Source: Alphaproteobacteria bacterium
GTDB taxonomy: Bacteria; Pseudomonadota; Alphaproteobacteria; DAOWDM01
Length of the DNA: 17,107 nt
NCBI GenBank assembly: GCA_030639035.1
Contig: DAOWDM010000090.1
Coordinates: forward strand, 1-17,107
Direction of reading: 5' to 3'
The position numbers were made by a program, and so were the translations under genes. This document shows, one piece after another, positions 1 through 6,056 of the stretch. The notes under the pieces are model-generated. The model saw nothing but the letters and a program-made list of their open reading frames with translations. It was not told the DNA's origin and searched no databases. Position 1 is the stretch's first letter. Every line of letters begins with the position of its first letter.

Positions 1-2
1 AA

Positions 3-242
3 AGTGGAAGAGCAGTTTCAGCAGATGCAGGAAAACCATATTATAACAAGCTTTTACCGCTACCGTCTTTTCTTTTACAAAAAGAAATTAAAAAAGAAAT
101 GACAGACGAAATAGATGATGTAGAAATATTAAATGGGTTAAGACTTACAGGCTATTTTTTAAATCGTTATGTATTTGATGCAAATAACAAAAAAACACCT
201 ATAGCAAGAACAAGGTTTATAAATAGTTTAACGAAATACTAA
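3..242 (+). CDS. recO: DNA repair protein RecO, C-terminal part (5' end outside window)
   Basis: The frame is open from the window edge to a TAA at 240-242 and gives 79 residues, so the N-terminal OB-fold and most of the protein lie outside. The visible stretch contains GRAVSADAGKPYYNKLLPLP and, further on, LNGLRLTGYFLNRYVF. These resemble the C-terminal helical region of alphaproteobacterial RecO, with its 'RAVS..AG.P....LLPLP.FL' and 'GLRLTG.FL.R.VF' patterns. RecO works with RecR and RecF to load RecA onto single-stranded DNA coated with SSB. The next gene begins 51 bases downstream on the same strand, so co-transcription is possible. The assignment is from remembered family patterns over a short segment. 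The frame itself is clear; the identity is likely but not certain. Confidence 0.7.
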   Translation, partial: SGRAVSADAGKPYYNKLLPLPSFLLQKEIKKEMTDEIDDVEILNGLRLTGYFLNRYVFDANNKKTPIARTRFINSLTKY

Positions 243-293
243 GGTTTTAGCTATTAACCTAAAAGTATGGTTATTTAGTAATGAAGCAGGCAA

Positions 294-1115
294 ATGGCGA
301 TAGTTGTTAAATTCTGGGGAGTTCGAGGAAGCATCGCTTGCCCCTCTCCAAAACATGTCAAATATGGTGGCAACACTAGCTGTATAGAGTTAAAGCTTGG
401 TGATAATTATCTGGTGCTTGATTCAGGTACAGGCATTCGCAATCTAGGTAACGAAATTCTTAAGCGTAGAGATAAACACTGCGTACTGCTTCTTACTCAT
501 ACGCACTGGGATCATATTAATGGTTTTCCATTTTTTGCTCCAGCGTATATAGCAGGCAATTCCATGAAAATAATGGCAGGTCATTTGACAGAAAAAGGAG
601 GCATAGAACGAATCCTTTCAACGCAAATGTCGAATCCTGTTTTTCCTGTTCCGCTTGATGCAATGCGAGCCTCTCTTGAGTTTGAAGACTTTACAGCAGG
701 AGACACTTTCACTTTATTTAACGACGTTACTGTGAAAACAGCAAAACTAAACCACCCGAATGAAGCTACTGGATACAGAATTGAATATGGCGGTAAGTCT
801 GTTTGTTATATTACAGATACCGAGCATACTCCTGATAAAAAAGATAAGAATATTCTAAACTTGATTGAAGGTGCTGATTTGGTCATTTATGACAGTACTT
901 ATACCGAAGAAGAATTTGTTCAGAAAATAGGCTGGGGTCATTCTACATGGAACGAAGGCGTTGCTTTATGCCGTATTGCAAATGTCAAAAAGATGGCTTT
1001 GTTTCATCATGAACCTGAACATGATGACAAGTTTATGGATAAAATCGAGAAAGAATCTTACAAAGAGTGGAATCAAACTTTTGTTGCTCGTGATAATATG
1101 GAAATCACTATATAG
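294..1115 (+). CDS. Metallo-beta-lactamase-fold hydrolase
   Basis: This 273-residue soluble protein has the metallo-beta-lactamase fold. The metal motif HxHxDH is at residues 69-74 (H69, H71, D73, H74). A further metal-ligand candidate is Asp175 in the YITDTEH segment, and His238-His239 lie near the C-terminus. The N-terminus (FWGVRGSIACPSPKHVKYGGNTSC, residues 7-30) is characteristic of a subgroup close to PhnP, RNase Z and class III cyclic-nucleotide phosphodiesterases, so a phosphodiester substrate is likely. The true substrate is unknown. There is no signal peptide or membrane segment, so it is probably cytoplasmic. The start ATG has a weak AGG-type ribosome site about 3-5 bases upstream. 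It follows recO and ends 14 bases before the convergent motB end. Confidence 0.85.
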   Translation: MAIVVKFWGVRGSIACPSPKHVKYGGNTSCIELKLGDNYLVLDSGTGIRNLGNEILKRRDKHCVLLLTHTHWDHINGFPFFAPAYIAGNSMKIMAGHLTEKGGIERILSTQMSNPVFPVPLDAMRASLEFEDFTAGDTFTLFNDVTVKTAKLNHPNEATGYRIEYGGKSVCYITDTEHTPDKKDKNILNLIEGADLVIYDSTYTEEEFVQKIGWGHSTWNEGVALCRIANVKKMALFHHEPEHDDKFMDKIEKESYKEWNQTFVARDNMEITI

Positions 1116-1129
1116 AGTCTAATAGAGAC

Positions 1130-1795
1130 CTAACGTCGGCGTGGCTCTATGTGGACTGTTACTCGTCTGTTAATTTCCTGATTTTCTGGTATAGGTTCAC
1201 CATAAGCATCTCTGTTTGGTACTTTTGGCATAATGTCTGCCATACCAATAGCTTGCAGTCTTGTTTTTTCAATATCTCTTTCAATAAGAAGACGCACTAC
1301 AGCAGATGCTCTAGCTGCTGACAGCTCCCAATTTGATGGATATTGTTCTGTGTGAATAGGAGCATCATCAGTGTGCCCCTCAACCTTAAAAATGAAATTA
1401 GAATAACGTGAAGCACGCAAAGTACCTGCTATGCGTTTAAGAATTGGAGCTGCTTCTTCTCGTATTACTGCAGAACCTGGCTCATAAAAAGAAGCACTTG
1501 CGAATTCCATTACAATACCTTGAGTGTCAACTCCAAGAGCAACTGATTCTCCGACTTCAAGATTCTGAATGTCTGATTCTAAATCTTTTGTCATCATCTC
1601 AATTGGCTTTAGAACGTCAAGGTCGCCAATGCCTTTGGCTAGTCCAGCCTGCACTTGCTCAAAAAGAACAACGTCAACATCTGAAATTCCAGCAAGCATA
1701 ACAAAAAAGCACATCAACAGCGTAACCATATCGCCGTATGTGGTCATCCATGATTCGTCAAGTGCTTGCTCTGGCTCTTCTTCAGGTGTTAACAT
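1130..1795 (-). CDS. motB: Flagellar motor stator protein MotB
   Basis: This 221-residue protein is the peptidoglycan-anchored half of the ion-driven flagellar stator. A single membrane segment lies at about residues 17-38. Asp22 in TYGDMVTLLMCFFVML corresponds to the essential ion-carrying aspartate (Asp32 of E. coli MotB). The C-terminal half is an OmpA-like peptidoglycan-binding domain with VEGHTDDAPI and NWELSAARASAVVRLL, ending in RRVTVHIEP. It is shorter than E. coli MotB (308 residues), having a compact linker. It is the second gene of a two-gene operon, starting 30 bases after the motA stop. The ion (H+ or Na+) cannot be decided from the sequence alone. Confidence 0.93.
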   Translation of the reverse strand: MLTPEEEPEQALDESWMTTYGDMVTLLMCFFVMLAGISDVDVVLFEQVQAGLAKGIGDLDVLKPIEMMTKDLESDIQNLEVGESVALGVDTQGIVMEFASASFYEPGSAVIREEAAPILKRIAGTLRASRYSNFIFKVEGHTDDAPIHTEQYPSNWELSAARASAVVRLLIERDIEKTRLQAIGMADIMPKVPNRDAYGEPIPENQEINRRVTVHIEPRRR

Positions 1796-1825
1796 GGTAG
1801 CAAAACTGTCCTTTAAAAATGTAGT

Positions 1826-2626
1826 TTATTCTGCTGTTTGTGTCATATCACGATCAATACTGTAGTGTTCCAAAGGATCGAGAAAACTGTTCATTCTGTC
1901 TTGAATATAGCGAGGACTTTTTCTTTCTGCCAAAAGAGCAAGTCCTTCTGCAATCAAATAACTACGAAAACGCAATAAATCGTCTCGCTGTACAACTCTA
2001 GAAGCTGCTGGAATAAAGATTAATCGTGCAAAAATAACACCATATAACGTTGTAACCAAAGCGACAGCCATCGCAGGACCAATAGATGAAGGGTCGCTGC
2101 CCATAGCTTGAAGCATAATGATAAGCCCAACAAGAGTTCCTATCATTCCAAAAGCAGGAGCTGTTCCTCCCATATAATTTAGTATTATTGATTTGTCTTT
2201 GGCTCGTTTAAATGTAGTCTGAATAGTTTTTGTAAGAATCTCACGAACTTCATCTCCAGTATAACCTGTAATAACAAGGTCTACACCAAATGTTAGGATT
2301 TTATCTTCCCCAATTATTCCTTCAGCATCGGACTCAAGCCCTTGAAGTCCATTTTTTTGAACTATATACCCCCAACGAATAATTCTGCCAACTTCATCGG
2401 TAAGAGAAGTTTCTTTGTGAGAGAAAATTATAGACAGCCCTTTTCTTATTGCTTTTGCAACATATCGAGGCTCAAAGCCGATAAATGTTGAGGCAAGAGT
2501 CCCGCCTATGACCATAAGGAAGCTAGGAGTGTCAATAAAAGACATGTAATATTCAGTGGTAAGCAGTATAGCTCCTACAAACAGACCTACTCCGCCAAAA
2601 AAACCAAGAAGTGTTGAATATGACAT
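1826..2626 (-). CDS. motA: Flagellar motor stator protein MotA/PomA
   Basis: This 266-residue inner-membrane protein has four predicted helices: about residues 5-24, 33-52, 150-174 and 182-206. Helix 3 carries the family signature GGTAPAFGMIGTLVGLIIML and helix 4 reads GPAMAVALVTTLYGVIF. The cytoplasmic loop between helices 2 and 3 would carry the charged residues that contact FliG. Its length and style are closer to PomA and alphaproteobacterial MotA than to the longer E. coli MotA. The ATG is preceded by AGGAAAG about 10 bases upstream. It forms an operon with motB and is divergent from a cyclic-di-GMP gene across 236 bases. That neighbourhood fits control of motility, but a functional link is inference. 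Confidence 0.93.
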   Translation of the reverse strand: MSYSTLLGFFGGVGLFVGAILLTTEYYMSFIDTPSFLMVIGGTLASTFIGFEPRYVAKAIRKGLSIIFSHKETSLTDEVGRIIRWGYIVQKNGLQGLESDAEGIIGEDKILTFGVDLVITGYTGDEVREILTKTIQTTFKRAKDKSIILNYMGGTAPAFGMIGTLVGLIIMLQAMGSDPSSIGPAMAVALVTTLYGVIFARLIFIPAASRVVQRDDLLRFRSYLIAEGLALLAERKSPRYIQDRMNSFLDPLEHYSIDRDMTQTAE

Positions 2627-2788
2627 TTTAAATCTTTCCTAAACGTAAAGCTATATTAAAATTACTTATAATTTCAATAGTAGAAACAAATCAAATCTTT
2701 ATAAAGAAGATATTAAATAATAAACGCTATTACTATTTATTTTGTAGAGAAAATCTGTTAAATATCTATTAAATGAAAAGATACTTTT

Positions 2789-2818
2789 TTGCTTATGTAA
2801 AAAATCTCACATTATAAA
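2789..2818 (+). promoter_or_regulatory. Candidate sigma-70 promoter for the GGDEF/EAL gene
   Basis: TTGCTT (2789-2794) and TATAAA (2813-2818) are separated by 18 bases, and the start codon is 45 bases beyond. The surrounding 236-base divergent region is very AT-rich, so chance matches are common, and the motA promoter must lie in the same region on the other strand. Confidence 0.35.
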
Positions 2819-2862
2819 GTGCAACGTTTATCAGCTTTATACTTAAAAGGGAAGCGTTTCTA

Positions 2863-5358
2863 TTGATAATTCATAACAGCATAGTAGACGGAATTTTACT
2901 TGTCGACACTAATGGCATTATAGTTTCAGCAGATTCTGCTGTTGAGCAGATATTTGATTATTCAAATGGCGGTCTTAACGGCAAGTATGTTTGCTCAATA
3001 TTGCCTGACATGGATAATGTTTCTGAACCGTGCGGAATTCTTAAAAAAGCCGTTAATAGTAAAATTGGCACAAAAGAACTAAAAGTTGGGCATTTTAATG
3101 CGAAAGGAATTCATCAAGATAATTCTGTATTTCCTGTAAAGATATATGTTTCTGAAATAAATGCTGAAAAGCAAAAGATATTCTCGTGTTTTGTGTATGA
3201 TTACTCGCAGTATGATTATGCTGAAAAAATGGAGGAAATAGAAAATATTATGCTCCATTCTGTTTTGCTTGGAACAAGAATATATGATTTTACTCATTTT
3301 ATATGTGAAAAAATCAGAGTTCTTTTTGATGCTAGATTGGTTTGGGTAGGCACAAAAGAGAAAAAGGGGCATATCAATATATGTGCGGCTTCAGGAGTTG
3401 ATGCAGAATCTATCGCCAGCATGGAAATGTGTTGGGACGAACCTTTGGGCGAAGCTTCATCAATAGCAAAAACTGTGCAAAAAGACATGGTTTGCACCAA
3501 TGATATAGATACTCCAGATGGGAAATATGTAGAGCTTCTTTTTCCTTTATCTGTGCAAAATAAAGTAATTGGAATTTTTAAAATTTGCTCTACAGCTCAA
3601 AAGATTAAAAATGCTCGAAGGATTCTAGAAACATTCTCGAAAAGACTTGGCACTGCAATACAGGTATCACGAGATCAGAAGAAGCTACAATTGCAAGGTG
3701 CAGCTATGACTTCTTCTGCTAATTCAATTATTATTACAGATAGCAATGGCGTAATTGAATGGGTTAACAAGGCATTTTCACATCTTAGCGGATATGACGA
3801 AGAGTGTGTTGTTGGGCGTACTCCTTCTATTGTAAAATCAGGAGTTCAATCAGAATCAGATTATAAAAATTTATGGTCTATAATTTCCAGTGGCAATATT
3901 TGGAAAGGGGAAATTATTAACCGTCATAAAAACGGTTCACTTTATACTGTCAGTATGACTATTACGCCAATAAAAGATAACGGAAAAATCACGCATTTTG
4001 TTGCCGTTCAAGAAGATTTAACAGCTTACAGAAATGCAGAAGATCATATACTTCATTTGTCGAATTATGACCAACTTACAGGCTTGCCTAATAGGGTGTT
4101 GTTTATTAACCGCTTAAAGCATGTAATTGAACGTGCGAAAAGAAGACATGAAACTGTTGGGCTTCTTTTCGTAGATTTGATAAATTTTAACCGTATAAAC
4201 GATACTCTAGGACATAATATCGGCGATAAGCTGCTGAAAATAATAGCAAATCGTATATCTTCTCTTGTTTCAACAGAAGATATAGTTGCTCGTACAGGCG
4301 GCGATGAATTTGCAATCATTTATAGAAGCATTAGAAAAGCAGAAAACGCTGCAATCCTCGCAAGGAAACTAATATCATCGATTTTAGAGACAGTTAGAAT
4401 AGATGGAAATGATGTCAATGTTGGAGCATATATAGGCATTTCTATTTTTCCAGATGATTGCGACAATCCAGAAAAGTTAATTAGTTTTGCTGATATGGCT
4501 CTTCATAAAGCTATAGAAAAGTCTCATAATAGCTTTTTCTTTTTTTCCAAGGAAATGGACACTGAAATCGAGGATAAACTTGTTATCGAACGTGATTTAA
4601 GGCGTGCATTAGAAAACAATGAGTTCGTTCTTCATTATCAGCCTCAATTGGATTTACACTCAGGGACTTTAATCGGGTGGGAAGCTTTAATAAGGTGGAT
4701 ACACCCTGAGCGTGGAATGATTCCTCCTGATCGTTTTATTCCTATAGCCGAAGACACGGGGCTTATTATTTCTCTTGGAGAATGGGTGATTAAAACTGCT
4801 CTTGAACAATGGGTGGAATGGAAGAAAATCGGCTTGCCTGATACAGTTATAGCTGTGAATCTTTCTGCAGTTCAGTTTCAAAAAGCAGATTTAGCCGAAA
4901 ACATTGAAAAAGAGCTAATCAGAACAAATGTACCATCTGCAAATTTAGAGCTAGAGCTTACTGAAACAGCGATTATGCAAGATGCTAAACAGGCTGAAAA
5001 CATTCTTCTGAAACTCTCTGATATTGGCTGCAAGTTGGCAATTGATGATTTTGGCACAGGATATTCATCACTAAATTATTTGAAACGTTTTCCAGTGGAT
5101 AGGCTGAAAATTGACCAGTCTTTTGTGCGTGATATGACAAGCGACTATGATGATGCAGAAATTGCTCATGCAATTATCAATCTTGGGCACAGTCTTGGCA
5201 TGGAAATTGTTTCAGAAGGTGTCGAAAGTGAAGCTCAGTTGAATTTATTGAGAGAACAAGGCTGTGATGTTGTGCAAGGCTATCTGTTTGGCAGACCAAT
5301 GCCAGCAGATCAGGTGGTTGAATTTATGCATTCTTATAAAGTGCCGTTTGACTTATAG
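2863..5358 (+). CDS. PAS-GAF-PAS-GGDEF-EAL cyclic-di-GMP signalling protein
   Basis: This 831-residue multi-domain protein has no membrane segment. A PAS domain occupies residues 1-120, a GAF-like domain about 130-265, a second PAS about 275-395, GGDEF about 399-565 and EAL about 576-825. The diguanylate cyclase motif is intact (GGDEF, residues 479-483). The upstream inhibitory RxxD site is degraded to STED, so product inhibition at that site is unlikely. The phosphodiesterase half keeps the EAL motif (607-609), NLSAVQF, ELTET, DDFGTGYSS (Asp728-Asp729), the LKID lysine and SEGVE, so it should hydrolyse c-di-GMP. The start is TTG: an in-frame TAA lies at 2815-2817, the PAS begins immediately after, and GGGA sits about 10 bases upstream. 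The adjacent stator genes suggest a role in switching between motility and attachment. Confidence 0.93.
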   Translation: MIIHNSIVDGILLVDTNGIIVSADSAVEQIFDYSNGGLNGKYVCSILPDMDNVSEPCGILKKAVNSKIGTKELKVGHFNAKGIHQDNSVFPVKIYVSEINAEKQKIFSCFVYDYSQYDYAEKMEEIENIMLHSVLLGTRIYDFTHFICEKIRVLFDARLVWVGTKEKKGHINICAASGVDAESIASMEMCWDEPLGEASSIAKTVQKDMVCTNDIDTPDGKYVELLFPLSVQNKVIGIFKICSTAQKIKNARRILETFSKRLGTAIQVSRDQKKLQLQGAAMTSSANSIIITDSNGVIEWVNKAFSHLSGYDEECVVGRTPSIVKSGVQSESDYKNLWSIISSGNIWKGEIINRHKNGSLYTVSMTITPIKDNGKITHFVAVQEDLTAYRNAEDHILHLSNYDQLTGLPNRVLFINRLKHVIERAKRRHETVGLLFVDLINFNRINDTLGHNIGDKLLKIIANRISSLVSTEDIVARTGGDEFAIIYRSIRKAENAAILARKLISSILETVRIDGNDVNVGAYIGISIFPDDCDNPEKLISFADMALHKAIEKSHNSFFFFSKEMDTEIEDKLVIERDLRRALENNEFVLHYQPQLDLHSGTLIGWEALIRWIHPERGMIPPDRFIPIAEDTGLIISLGEWVIKTALEQWVEWKKIGLPDTVIAVNLSAVQFQKADLAENIEKELIRTNVPSANLELELTETAIMQDAKQAENILLKLSDIGCKLAIDDFGTGYSSLNYLKRFPVDRLKIDQSFVRDMTSDYDDAEIAHAIINLGHSLGMEIVSEGVESEAQLNLLREQGCDVVQGYLFGRPMPADQVVEFMHSYKVPFDL

Positions 5359-5369
5359 GTCGTTTTTTC

Positions 5370-5567
5370 CTAACAATCGGCAATAGTTGCCTTTTCTTCT
5401 CCTGCCAACAGCATTGAAGCATATATAGCTTCTGCTTGACTCATGTTCTCAGCTCTAGCTTGAATTCCTGCATTTAGCATTTTTTCCGTTGCATCTACAG
5501 GTGTTATCATTAGCCCATATTCGTCAAGTATGTTTTAAATTTCGGTTTTTGAGAATTTATCTGACAT
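5370..5567 (-). pseudogene. Small ORF downstream of the C4-like RNA, interrupted by an in-frame TAA
   Basis: Reading from the ATG at 5567, the frame gives MSDKFSKTEII, then TAA at 5537-5535. It continues open as NILDEYGLMITPVDATEKML, then a run rich in Ala and Glu to a TAG at 5372-5370. Without the stop it would be about 65 residues, ending in EEKATIADC. A strong AAGGAG ribosome site (5581-5576) lies 8 bases from the ATG, so translation starts were selected here at some time. TAA differs from CAA (Gln) by one base, and TAA is used as a normal stop elsewhere in the window, so recoding is not indicated. A restart at ATG 5510-5508 would give 46 residues. By position this corresponds to the icd-like gene that follows C4 in phage P1, but I recognise no sequence similarity to Icd or to any family. 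Confidence 0.5.
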
Positions 5568-5587
5568 GGTTTTAACTCCTTGTTTAA

Positions 5588-5619
5588 AAAGAAAATAGCC
5601 ACCAAAGAATCCTTTGGTG
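5588..5619 (-). terminator. Terminator-like hairpin ahead of the small ORF
   Basis: On the minus strand CACCAAAG and CTTTGGTG (plus coordinates 5600-5607 and 5612-5619) form a perfect 8-bp stem with a 4-base loop. GGC TATTTTCTTTTT follows. This is the shape of an intrinsic terminator placed between the C4 target and the small-ORF ribosome site, so it could act as an attenuator. The stem is only half G+C and the T-run is broken by one C. Confidence 0.45.
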
Positions 5620-5696
5620 ACTGGGAGTTAGTACAACCGTAACCAGACGGCACGGCGTTTTTAGCCTAAGCCTGTACATAACGCCGTCTCCCAGTC
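5619..5696 (-). promoter_or_regulatory. Structured leader exposing the antisense target
   Basis: GACTGGGAG (5619-5627) pairs perfectly with CTCCCAGTC (5688-5696), and ACGGCGTT (5652-5659) pairs perfectly with AACGCCGT (5680-5687). One side of the stem is therefore a continuous 17 bases. The other side has a bulge at 5628-5651, which contains most of the segment complementary to the upstream C4-like RNA (5623-5646). Pairing with the antisense RNA would open the outer stem and could change formation of the downstream hairpin. The G+C content is visibly higher than in the flanking genes. Confidence 0.5.
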
Positions 5697-5699
5697 ATA

Positions 5700-5790
5700 C
5701 CGAGAAACGACATTTTTGTTTTCGATCTGTGTCACAGACCGCTGGTTAAGGGAGTACTAATCCCTGAAGCATGGATTTTGCCACGCTCTA
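5700..5790 (-). ncRNA. Candidate C4/CI-type phage immunity antisense RNA
   Basis: Read on the minus strand, the RNA would fold into three hairpins in a row. The first is AGCGTGG/CCATGCT (5787-5781 with 5774-5768, loop CAAAAT). The second is AGGGA/TCCCT (5765-5761 with 5753-5749, loop TTAGTAC). The third is GGTCTG/CAGATC (5740-5735 with 5729-5724). The loop and following arm of hairpin 2 (5764-5742) are complementary to a downstream segment of the same strand (5646-5623). GGGATTAGTAC faces GTACTAACTCCC with one bulged base, and TTAACCAG faces CTGGTTAC with one mismatch. A two-part antisense lying upstream of its own target and a small ORF is the arrangement of the c4-icd-ant unit of phages P1 and P7 and of the CI RNA of P4. 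The exact ends are unknown. I infer the class from architecture, not from an alignment. Confidence 0.6.
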
Positions 5791-5796
5791 TATATG

Positions 5797-5825
5797 AAAG
5801 TAAAGATGAGGCACAAAAACGTCAA
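5797..5825 (-). promoter_or_regulatory. Candidate promoter for the C4-like RNA
   Basis: On the minus strand TTGACG (5825-5820) is followed after 17 bases by TACTTT (5802-5797). Initiation about 7 bases later would begin the RNA just before the first hairpin. A better-looking TATATA (5794-5789) is 25 bases from TTGACG, too far to pair with it. The -35 box is good and the -10 box poor. Confidence 0.35.
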
Positions 5826-5885
5826 GTACCTTATGGCATAAATTCTGCATAAGTTTATTTGTACTATTAAAAAATGGAGGGCGTT

Positions 5886-6056
5886 ATGGTTATAGTAAAA
5901 CTGAATTGGGGCTCAAGATTTACAAATAAATTAGAACCTGTTTCCGATAATGAGGAATTAGATTTTACTGAAGAAACAAATAACGATTCATATCATTGCT
6001 TGTTTTTTCAATACAGAAATAATACCTGTTACAGAATTTTCTCGCTCCATTCGTAA
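5886..6056 (+). CDS. Possible small protein, 56 residues, function unknown
   Basis: The ATG at 5886 has a near-perfect GGAGG ribosome site 5 bases upstream (5876-5880). The frame runs 56 residues: a basic-hydrophobic start (MVIVKLNWGSRF), then an acidic middle (DNEELDFTEE). The last 69 bases overlap, antisense, the 3' end of the TPR-methyltransferase gene. The first 33 codons lie in otherwise non-coding sequence and look plausible. The C-terminal part after DSYHC is probably only the shadow of the other gene. It may be the surviving 5' end of a truncated gene from the same insertion that left the C4-like RNA. I recognise no family. Confidence 0.3.
   Translation: MVIVKLNWGSRFTNKLEPVSDNEELDFTEETNNDSYHCLFFQYRNNTCYRIFSLHS

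Noticed and set aside
5370..5567. Stop-codon recoding (TAA read as an amino acid) in the small ORF
   Set aside because: TAA ends several well-defined genes in this window (for example recO and lepA), and no stimulatory element is visible after the TAA.
5794..5841. Short plus-strand ORF MKVKMRHKNVKYLMA upstream of the small ORF at 5886
   Set aside because: Only 15 codons, no ribosome site, and it lies across the presumed promoter of the minus-strand RNA.
5830..5853. Hairpin CTTATG/CATAAG followed by TTTATTT on the plus strand
   Set aside because: Six A/T-rich pairs with a long loop, and no plus-strand gene upstream for it to terminate.
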